From Gracilariopsis chorda (taxonomy: Eukaryota; Rhodophyta; Florideophyceae; Gracilariales; Gracilariaceae), in assembly GCA_003194525.1 (NCBI GenBank), contig NBIV01000661.1, positions 1-21,572 of the forward strand: a stretch of DNA of 21,572 nucleotides, written 5' to 3'. Below, in pieces: positions 8,940 to 14,993 of this stretch; position 1 is the stretch's first letter; each line of letters starts with the position of its first letter. The notes beneath the pieces were generated by a model. That model had not been told where the DNA came from. It saw only the letters and a list, made by a program, of their open reading frames with translations, and made no database searches. The position numbers and the translations under genes were made by a program.

Positions 8940-9229
8940 GCCGCACCAAGTGAAAGAGTAGATGGGGAAAAGTGTGGTTGATGGCAGGGAGGAGCAGACT
9001 GCTCTAAGAGAAGATGGGGGTTGCCGAAGAGAGGAGAAGTGGTCTGGCCCGAGTTGGCTTAGAGGCCACCGAACTCGGGCTTTTATAGACAATCGTTCTA
9101 TATGAATACCCTCTAGTTTCGCATACTAGGTTTAAGTAACAACTCATAACAATCGGTCATGGGACACTTCCTCGCCATGACGGACCAGTTTGGCGAAAGG
9201 CATTGTACCTCCTAGGGTATTTCTGAGTC

Positions 9230-9236
9230 TATATAG
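9230..9236 (+). promoter_or_regulatory. TATA box for the antisense LTR gene
   Basis: The sequence tatatag lies on the + strand 54 bases before the ATG of the 142-codon ORF. That spacing allows a transcription start about 25-30 bases downstream and a short leader. The same motif is kept in the 3' LTR copy at about 292-298. Confidence 0.5.
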
Positions 9237-9289
9237 TACGTTGTTCCCGCACCAGATGATTCCAGCAACATTGTTCCAACCACTCCACT

Positions 9290-9718
9290 ATGCCTAAACA
9301 TCCACGTCCGAATGTCACCAGGCTTGTTCGAGAGATATCCGACGATTCGTCCCCGGAACCACCTTGTAAACGCAATCGTTTCATCGATGACGAAGCTTCC
9401 GAGGCCGGGCCTTCCACCGAAGAGGCGCTCTCAATTCAGGCAGAGTATGGTCTGATGCCTGAGGACAGCGCCATCAACCCATCTCACGATGTTGCCCAGT
9501 TTGGTGGCCTACTCCTGGCTCTAGCGGATGGCCATCAGAAAGTAGGTGAGCTGCAGCATTCCCTTCAATATCGTTTGGAGCGCCTTCCCCTTTTGTATAT
9601 ACAAGGGATTCTCGAAGGAATGGTATTCGTGGCGCGGATTCGTCGGCGTCCCCTTGTGAGGGGTGTTATGCTTGCGGTGGCCACAGCAATAGATGAAGAA
9701 TTGCAGAGGGAGGACTAA
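9290..9718 (+). CDS. LTR-borne antisense gene, 142-aa protein of unknown function
   Basis: This complete ORF on the strand opposite to the element's polyprotein lies entirely inside the 5' LTR. It has the layout of a self-contained gene: TATA box at 9230-9236, ATG at 9290, TAA at 9716-9718, and AATAAA at 9748-9753. The N-terminal 45 residues are acidic and disordered-looking, with a short basic patch (CKRNR, residues about 26-30) that could act in nuclear entry. Residues about 60-138 look helical, with leucine-rich stretches and an arginine cluster (RIRRRP). No family is recognised. The 3' LTR copy is frameshifted. It could be a captured host gene, an element regulator or a chance ORF. The flanking signals argue for a gene. 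Confidence 0.5.
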   Translation: MPKHPRPNVTRLVREISDDSSPEPPCKRNRFIDDEASEAGPSTEEALSIQAEYGLMPEDSAINPSHDVAQFGGLLLALADGHQKVGELQHSLQYRLERLPLLYIQGILEGMVFVARIRRRPLVRGVMLAVATAIDEELQRED

Positions 9719-9747
9719 TATATGCTACCATCGTTCCTTATGATGTC

Positions 9748-9753
9748 AATAAA
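9748..9753 (+). terminator. Polyadenylation signal of the antisense LTR gene
   Basis: AATAAA lies 30 bases after the TAA of the 142-codon ORF, a normal eukaryotic poly(A) signal spacing. The 3' LTR copy keeps it. Confidence 0.45.
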
Positions 9754-9968
9754 CTGCTTCTTCTTGCGTGTATACGTTGCAATAGAGATGCGGTACTGCG
9801 AATGGTGGCGGCGGTGGTGAGACGACATGGCTGCAGCGAGCTGCTTATTATCTGTTCTGTGTATAATCTGCGAGGTTCATGTGATGATGTTCGTGATATC
9901 AGGATCAGTACCAAGCTGAATGTACAGGAGTCCTTCCGGAAATATCTCCTTGATTGTTGGGTTTTTCG

Positions 9969-10211
9969 CTAGTCCCCTCGGGGTGCGTGTCTTCCCAACA
10001 CCCCCAGACCAGAAGGCACCACACTAGAAACCGTACCGCCGCTCCCTTCCAAAGCGGTAGTCTTCAGTTTCCTCTCATAAGTATCTTCATTATCGTAGTC
10101 TAGTGCCAGTCTGGCGGATTCGGGGGGAACATTCCTGTACGTCGCATATGTTGCTGATGGAGCCTGAATAGGTTGCCTGTTTTTCTCTGAGCGCAGGTAC
10201 CACCTTGTCAT
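9969..10211 (-). CDS. 5'-LTR copy of the MTRWYLRSEK open frame (80 codons)
   Basis: This is the same start and sequence as 961-1266, with one substitution. It is cut after residue 80 because the G run near 9980 is one base longer than in the other LTR. The two LTRs disagree, so the true length of this frame is unclear. No domain is recognised. It lies on the polyprotein strand and converges on the antisense gene ending at 9718. Confidence 0.22.
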   Translation of the reverse strand: MTRWYLRSEKNRQPIQAPSATYATYRNVPPESARLALDYDNEDTYERKLKTTALEGSGGTVSSVVPSGLGVLGRHAPRGD

Positions 10212-10298
10212 TCATAATGTTAAAAACGGCGCGATATCTTTCTCTTTAGCCTTTGGTCTCGTTTGCCAATCGGACACGACTCATTACGCCAGAACTCC

Positions 10299-10550
10299 TT
10301 AGCATCCCAGCCACAGCATCAGATCTTTGTTGCTGTTCTCCGGGTGAGAACTGATGACGTCCAGTCCGTGTCGTATGAACTCGGTGCATAGAGGTTCACG
10401 ACCGAAATCACTCTTTTGTTCAATCATCTCAATGAGTCGTATTATCTTTAGGTGCGCTTCCAGCAGACGTAAGTGCAGCGCAGCCGTATCCTCAGGCAAG
10501 TCCATTCTCTCGCAATATCGGTCTACGTACAACTCAGACCTAGCAAGCAC
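10299..10550 (-). CDS. 5'-LTR copy of the 83-codon helical open frame
   Basis: This is identical in layout to 1353-1604, with two residue differences. It is open in both LTRs, and this 252-bp block is free of the indels that litter the rest of the repeat. The N-terminal part is acidic and leucine-rich (LHLRLLEAHLKIIRLIEMI) and suggests a coiled or amphipathic helix. The function is unknown. As part of the 5' LTR it would sit upstream of gag or within the leader transcript. Confidence 0.3.
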   Translation of the reverse strand: MLARSELYVDRYCERMDLPEDTAALHLRLLEAHLKIIRLIEMIEQKSDFGREPLCTEFIRHGLDVISSHPENSNKDLMLWLGC

Positions 10551-10887
10551 TTCAAACGATTCGGTTGTTGTCCGAGTGCTGAACTTATGAGGTCATCCAT
10601 CGACAAGAAGAGACATGCTAGGGGTAGCAAAAGTCCTGAGAAATGCGATGTACAGCGAGATGCCGTACGCAGGTAACGGTTCGGGTGAGGCTGGGTGGGA
10701 CGGCGGCGTTCCACACGACAAAGCTGAACAACCGTGTCGCAGCGCGCGCATCTGCTGAGGCGGACGCGCCTGGGGTGGAAGCGGCGAGAGGGGGTTGGCC
10801 CTTAAAATGAGATCGAATCTCATAGGGACTCCACCCCCTCCCAGTCTTTTTCACTTAGGGCAACAGTTGGGGGGGGAATGCCTAACA

Positions 10888-11095
10888 GAAAGCTTGTGTT
10901 AGTACACTATCTCAGTGTGACGCTGAAAGCATACCCCCCTCATGGAGGTCTGTTTACTCAGGAAGGTGACTCTATTTCAAAGGCACCGTCTTCGTTAATC
11001 GTGTGCGTGTCGTGTGGACACTGGTGACAGTTGTAAGGCTCTAAACGTGAACGGAGGTTGCCCCAACTCTTTGTGTGTTTGTAAGGCTCGTCACA
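10888..11095 (-). mobile_element. Fragment of a Ty1/copia 3' LTR, interrupted by element A
   Basis: On the minus strand a purine-rich tract (AGGGGAG) at the end of a copia RNase H frame is followed directly by TGTGACGAGCC. That is the usual copia arrangement of coding end, polypurine tract and LTR start. About 208 bases then run to 10888, where element A's LTR begins. A short motif (agccttacaa on the minus strand) occurs twice, near 11035 and 11086. There is no second copy in the window, so the LTR assignment rests on position alone. Confidence 0.55.
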
Positions 11096-11352
11096 CTCCC
11101 CTGGAGTTGGGGTAAGATTCGTGCAGTCGTATATGTAGTGCGCGGATCATGCGCACGAATACTTGTCGCTTCACAGCCTTGGTCATAATGTCCCCGAGCA
11201 AGTGCGTGGTTGGTATGTGTTTTGAGTTTGATGTGTCTCTTGCGTATGTGTTCTTGGATGTAGTGTCGTCGCAGATCGATGTATTTCCGTTTCTTTGTCG
11301 TTGCGGTGTTATTAGCTACGTCAATTGAAGTGCAATTCTCAAGGAGGAAGAC
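11091..11352 (-). pseudogene. pol: Ty1/copia RNase H C-terminal remnant
   Basis: The minus-strand translation gives the copia RNase H end: a segment ANNTATTKKRKYIDLRRHY like the family's (R/K)(T/K)KHIDxRxHF motif, then IRKRHIKLK. After a one-base shift at the T4 run 11220-11223 it continues as HIPTTHLLGDIMTKAV, which corresponds to the family's (V/I)PTxxxLADIxTKxL. A stop follows at 11091-11093. The part upstream of about 11352 is not recognisable as copia. This is a truncated, frameshifted fossil of a different superfamily from the two gypsy elements. Confidence 0.85.
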
Positions 11353-11609
11353 TCAGCGATGGCCTGTGGACTTGGTGTTTTTTTCCGGCTTTCGCATGTT
11401 TATGATTACTACCGCTATTAGCGGGTGTCTCAGCCCTCAGCGGATCCGCGCTGTGCGCCAGGTGCACACCTGTGCATGCGCCGTGTGCCGCCCAAGGCGT
11501 GAGTGGACCACGTATGACACGGATAGTCAAGAGGAGGTTGGCACCACGGTGTGGACATTTAGTTAACTTATATTTATTATTTATCTACGCTACAGTAGGG
11601 AGATTACTA

Positions 11610-11621
11610 CACTATATAGTG
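11610..11621 (+). promoter_or_regulatory. Candidate TATA box in the element B 5' region
   Basis: A perfect 12-bp palindrome, cactatatagtg, contains TATATAG. It lies about 720 bases before the gag AUG, a plausible distance for an LTR promoter with a leader. It resembles the TATA of the antisense gene in element A (tctatatagtac). Confidence 0.3.
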
Positions 11622-12225
11622 GCTCGGCGACCTCGCCCTGACACTGAGTAAACTTCCCCAACCAGGGTTCTTGGCTCTAAGTCTTTTCCGCTTTCGCGAG
11701 TCTTCTACAATCCTCGGAGGTAAAGCAGCGTTACTAACGGTAGACCTATCCACCCTGCGTCACTAGGAGTATCACCGCCTTGGGCACTTGTCACTTAATT
11801 CACCACCGCCGTGTTCTCGCCCCTGTATAGGGTTCCTTTGTTCCTTTTTTCGTGGTCCCGTTGGCCCACACCCCCGTCGCCCCCAATCGGGCATCCCCCG
11901 TATTTCCCTTACCCCACTCTCGTGGTTCCTACCCCTTTGTGTGGTTGCTCGTCACCGCTGACGCGTGTCTCTCGTGCCGGTATCCCGTGACGTCTTCCCC
12001 CACTTACGTGGACTCGTACTCCTTGGAAGGGCTGTTTTCCCATTCGTGGTGCTCCTAATCCTACCGTTTTAACTCTCCCCGCTTGGCGTGAGGGTGAGCC
12101 TCGGCTTTACAACCCGACTTCGTCGTGCTCATCCGGAGAGGCTCCGTTCGCTGTGTTACCCTCCAGAGGGGAAGATTCCGAACGTCTTCGTGTGTTGTCC
12201 CGCTTGCGGGTATTGCACTACAAAG

Positions 12226-12243
12226 TGGTCTCCTGACCTAGAA
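12226..12243 (+). promoter_or_regulatory. Possible primer binding site of element B
   Basis: The sequence tggtctcctgacctagaa starts with the TGG expected opposite a tRNA CCA end. It follows a possible LTR end (actaca, to 12222) by three bases and lies 95 bases before the gag AUG. I cannot match it to a particular tRNA. Confidence 0.22.
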
Positions 12244-12337
12244 TCAGAAACGGTTAGGTTTTGTACTACCTCTCCTCGGAGATTCACTGTCCAAACTTTT
12301 GGTTTCTTACCACTTCGTGGGAGTTTTTGGTCTACAC

Positions 12338-13648
12338 ATGTCTCGGCGACCATCCTCCGCCGAACCCGTTGTCACGCGGAGTCGTTCCGTCAGTGACGTG
12401 GAACAGGCAGAGATCTCGAAGGTCCCCGCTGGCCACCCTCGACGTGCCACTTTGAAAGGCAAGTCGAAGGGCCAAGACTCGTCGAGAGCCCAGAAACCCC
12501 CGCCTAAGGCGTTGAAGGACGTTCCCAACTCTGGTGTCGACCCGGCTTCTGCCGATGTAGCTGTACCCCGGAGGGGAGAATCCGATACCGACGCCCCCCG
12601 TAGTGTCCAAGCGCAGCTTGATGAGGTGCGTGAAGCACACAATACCCTCGTGGAGGAGTTTGAAGTCCTGCGTGTCAGGTTTGATACCTCTTTTATGAAG
12701 GATTTGGCTGAGGACATTCGCCTTTTAAGGGCGGATGTCAACACTGTGTTGGAATGTTTTGGTGGTCCTGCCAACTATGTTGAGAATGTGGAAACCCGAT
12801 TTGATCGTGTCAGTGCCCGTCTTAGGACGTTGGAGCAAACTATCTTGATGGATGACAACGTCCAGGGTGAGGCCGCTGCTGTCTCGCAAAAAGGGAAGCG
12901 CGAGAAGAAAGATTCTACCCGCCGCACTCGTAAGAAGCAGCCCAAGCACGATCCCGACTCGTCGCATTCCTCCCTGTCTTCACAGGATTCTCACCATTCA
13001 GATGGTTCGGTGTCGTCGGATTCTTCGTCGGACGATGATCGTCGCCGACGCCCGTCCCATTCTAAACGGTCTTCTTCCACCCAAGGTGTGATTCGCCCCC
13101 GGAGGAAGGGGAGGAAACACTTAGGATTGAGGGAACTCAAATGTACTAATCCCCTCTACAAGAGGTTGGTATCGTACCGATATTATCGGCTTGAGAACTC
13201 CTCATTGGATCGTACACCCCGTGGTACGGGTAAGGTGAAGGACTGCATGAAGCGTATGCAGCTTTCCCTTCGTAACCAGTCCTTTTCTGGAGAGGATCCC
13301 ATATTGGTGTTGGATTTCCTCGGAAGGTTCATTTCCGAAGCGGACATACTTGGTATGAACGAACGACAGGCGTTTATTGCCCTACCGTATTTTCTACGTG
13401 GACTCGCCGAGGATCAATACAACTCTGTAAGAGGTTCTTCCCGAGCCTCCGAAGGAGGTGTAACGTGCTGGCCGGAAGCGGTTCAGTACCTCTTGCGATC
13501 CTACGCGACGAAAAACGCTATTCAGGCGGCTATTCTCGCTTTACGCGATACCCGCCAGAAATCTGGAGAGAGGGAAACCGAATTCTCGGTACGCCTTAAT
13601 AAGGCTTTCCATAGGTGTGGCAATATTTACTTCTCTGGAGAGCGCTGA
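12338..13648 (+). CDS. gag: Element B Gag, N-terminal part (ends at in-frame UGA)
   Basis: The frame is open from 12299, but the first AUG is 12338 (MSRRPSSAEPVVTRSRS). Domains in order, numbered from that AUG: a basic Ser/Arg-rich N-terminus; a coiled-coil candidate at about 87-140 (LDEVREAHNTLVEEFEVLRV); a highly charged KR/Ser/Asp stretch at about 185-265; then a capsid-like retrotransposon Gag domain at about 300-436, with FSGEDPILVLDFLGRF and the conserved WPEAVQYLLRSYA. It would form the virus-like particle shell. It stops at UGA 13646-13648 in the middle of the conserved Gag domain, and the same frame continues directly in 13652-14215, so this is one gene split by a nonsense codon. Confidence 0.88.
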   Translation: MSRRPSSAEPVVTRSRSVSDVEQAEISKVPAGHPRRATLKGKSKGQDSSRAQKPPPKALKDVPNSGVDPASADVAVPRRGESDTDAPRSVQAQLDEVREAHNTLVEEFEVLRVRFDTSFMKDLAEDIRLLRADVNTVLECFGGPANYVENVETRFDRVSARLRTLEQTILMDDNVQGEAAAVSQKGKREKKDSTRRTRKKQPKHDPDSSHSSLSSQDSHHSDGSVSSDSSSDDDRRRRPSHSKRSSSTQGVIRPRRKGRKHLGLRELKCTNPLYKRLVSYRYYRLENSSLDRTPRGTGKVKDCMKRMQLSLRNQSFSGEDPILVLDFLGRFISEADILGMNERQAFIALPYFLRGLAEDQYNSVRGSSRASEGGVTCWPEAVQYLLRSYATKNAIQAAILALRDTRQKSGERETEFSVRLNKAFHRCGNIYFSGER

Positions 13649-13651
13649 ACC

Positions 13652-14215
13652 ATGTACATCGATGGATTGGATCCGGCAATCCGTACGCTGGTGGCCCGAT
13701 ATCGGGAGGATCGTCGTAACACCACCTACCTGGAGTTGATTCAACACGCGCAAGCGGAAGGTGATGCACTTCGAGCTCGTATCCCCGCATCGAAGTCTCG
13801 TCCCGCCAAGGCGTTGATGATGGAAGCCAGTTCACCACCTTTCTCGCTAGCAGCAAGTGGACGCCCTTCAAGGGACTACGATAACGTGTACCTCGCTCAG
13901 GCCGGTGCTCAGTATATTCCGACAACGGAACTGCCGTCCACGACGGATGCGTCCTACGACACAGCTCAGGAGAATTCCCTGCTGTATGTTGACGGACCCC
14001 GTGTTCACGGACCTCGCATCCCCTATTCGAATGGTGCCCTCCGGCAGAGTCGTCCCGGATGGAAGGATACCCGCCCAGCGGTGAGACACACGGATGCTCG
14101 TTCCGGTCAGCCGCCCCCACGCTCTGGAGTCATATGCCACATATGTTACGAACAAGGTCACATTTCACCGGACTGCATCCTCACTTTGAGAGAAAGTAAC
14201 CCGAGTGATCAGTAA
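13652..14215 (+). CDS. gag: Element B Gag, C-terminal part with CCHC knuckle
   Basis: This is in the same frame as the preceding Gag and separated from it by UGA plus one codon. It begins MYIDGLDPAIRTLVARY, the normal continuation of the Gag domain and not a natural start. A Pro/Ser/Arg-rich linker follows, and near residues 165-178 a zinc knuckle of the form C-x2-C-x4-H-x4-C (CHICYEQGHISPDC), which binds RNA during packaging. The TAA at 14213-14215 probably follows a frameshift. Another frame from about 14189 continues with sequence that reads as the family's gag-protease linker (VISNYEALTPAEK). Confidence 0.8.
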   Translation: MYIDGLDPAIRTLVARYREDRRNTTYLELIQHAQAEGDALRARIPASKSRPAKALMMEASSPPFSLAASGRPSRDYDNVYLAQAGAQYIPTTELPSTTDASYDTAQENSLLYVDGPRVHGPRIPYSNGALRQSRPGWKDTRPAVRHTDARSGQPPPRSGVICHICYEQGHISPDCILTLRESNPSDQ

Positions 14216-14489
14216 CTATGAAGCCCTTACTCCAGCGGAGAAGCAGACCGTTCCGATTGCATCGTACTTACGAGCGAAGACGGACTTCCCCCGGAATATC
14301 CCGGATACGAACCCGCGACACGCCTTCTTTCCCCTGCTGAGCAGGTCACTAACCCCGTCTTGTTCGACAAGACACCCCCGCTAGCGCTCCACTGCTAGTG
14401 GTTCAGGATTCTGAGACCCCGCCTCAGGCGGAACGGGCTCAGGAAAACTGATTTCGGGAGTCTCCCCTACGGGAGAGGCGCCCTCAGAG
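14189..14489 (+). pseudogene. Frameshifted gag-protease linker of element B
   Basis: No single frame spans this stretch. Coding-like blocks appear in turn in different frames: VISNYEALTPAEK up to about 14265, then EDGLPPEYPGYEPATRLLSP in another frame up to the TAG at 14396-14398. From 14415 the protease frame is open. At least three single-base frame changes are needed to join Gag to the protease. I could not decide the correct frame between about 14396 and 14460. Confidence 0.6.
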
Positions 14490-14990
14490 TTGAGGTCGAA
14501 GGCGCCCGAGGCGTCACTGCCTCGCTCCCCGGTCAAAATCCTTACTAGGAAACAGGCCGTCTCAGACGTGAACTCTGAACACTTTAGTGTTCTGCGTCGA
14601 CCGTGGAAACGTGTTCGAAGCAACCGGTTCCCGGACAGAGTTTTGGTAATGGCCAAGAGAAACTACAAGGTATATGCTGACCTTGGCCTTTCCACCCAGT
14701 TTATGGTGCGAGTTCTCACTGTTTTCGACACAGGTGCAGGCCCGAACTTCATCGTTGAGTCGCTCCTGCCACCGTCGTTGCAGTCTCAAATCCGCCATGG
14801 CGTGATACCGGATGTCGCGGATGCGAATGATAACCCGTTATCAACGGTTGGGACAATCGACCGGGTCGTGCGCCTTGGCTCCTTTCTTGTGAAACTCAAC
14901 TTTTTTGTTTGTCGGAAACTTGCCGCCCCTTTGATCTTGGGATTCAACTTCTGTGACAGATTCGTCGATGCCATCAGGCCCCGTCTATGA
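14490..14990 (+). CDS. pr: Element B aspartic protease
   Basis: The frame is open from 14415 and has no AUG before the protease. The listed start is TTG, so it is probably made by fusion to Gag. The active-site motif VFDTGAG is at about residues 78-84, with hydrophobic strands around it and a C-terminal LILGFNFCDRFV corresponding to the family's second conserved ILG motif. It would cut the Gag-Pol polyprotein. It ends at UGA 14988-14990, but the same frame continues straight into the RT ORF, so protease and RT are one gene interrupted by a nonsense codon. Confidence 0.83.
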   Translation: MRSKAPEASLPRSPVKILTRKQAVSDVNSEHFSVLRRPWKRVRSNRFPDRVLVMAKRNYKVYADLGLSTQFMVRVLTVFDTGAGPNFIVESLLPPSLQSQIRHGVIPDVADANDNPLSTVGTIDRVVRLGSFLVKLNFFVCRKLAAPLILGFNFCDRFVDAIRPRL

Positions 14991-14993
14991 CGT

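Larger units (their letters stand above)
1..10887 (-). mobile_element. Ty3/gypsy LTR retrotransposon (element A), nearly complete
   Basis: Two near-identical direct repeats (1-1937 and about 8940-10887) flank a minus-strand internal region coding for Gag, protease, RT, RNase H and integrase. The pol order PR-RT-RNaseH-IN is that of Ty3/gypsy (Metaviridae-type) elements. The outer LTR edge reads TGTTAGGC on the minus strand, and a polypurine tract abuts the 3' LTR. The window begins inside the 3' LTR, so the left end and its target-site duplication are not visible. The right flank begins gaaag at 10888, the expected place for a 5-bp duplication. The element lies inside what looks like a copia LTR remnant. 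It is nearly intact, with one frameshift in the polyprotein. Confidence 0.95.
8940..10887 (-). repeat. 5' LTR of element A
   Basis: This is the partner of the repeat at 1-1937. The outer end is at 10887, where the two copies diverge after the shared cctaaca. The inner end is uncertain. Identity can be followed only to the base matching window position 1, so the LTR may run further left into 8529-8939. It is at least 1.95 kb, which is long, and it contains open frames on both strands, including a 142-codon + strand ORF. Confidence 0.9.
11353..12337 (+). other. Non-coding stretch: probable 5' LTR and leader of element B
   Basis: No convincing gene lies here. About 11353-11566 may be more of the decayed copia element. 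From about 11567 there is an AT-rich patch, a palindromic TATA box (11610-11621) and a C/T-rich stretch. This composition suits U3-R-U5 and a leader before gag. The partner LTR would lie beyond the right window edge, so neither LTR edge can be proven. Open frames in this stretch have no coding character. Confidence 0.5.

Noticed and set aside
11279..11566. 95-codon + strand ORF as a gene
   Set aside because: It overlaps the minus-strand copia RNase H remnant and shows no protein-like character; it is a shadow frame.
12156..14161. Minus-strand ORFs under element B gag, including a 174-codon frame at 13596-14120
   Set aside because: They lie opposite clear gag sequence in GC-rich DNA, with skewed composition typical of shadow frames.
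12338..14990. UGA read as tryptophan (alternative genetic code)
   Set aside because: The long pol frame uses TGG for Trp throughout and contains no internal TGA, and it ends at a TGA after the chromodomain. The two UGA codons look like isolated nonsense changes.
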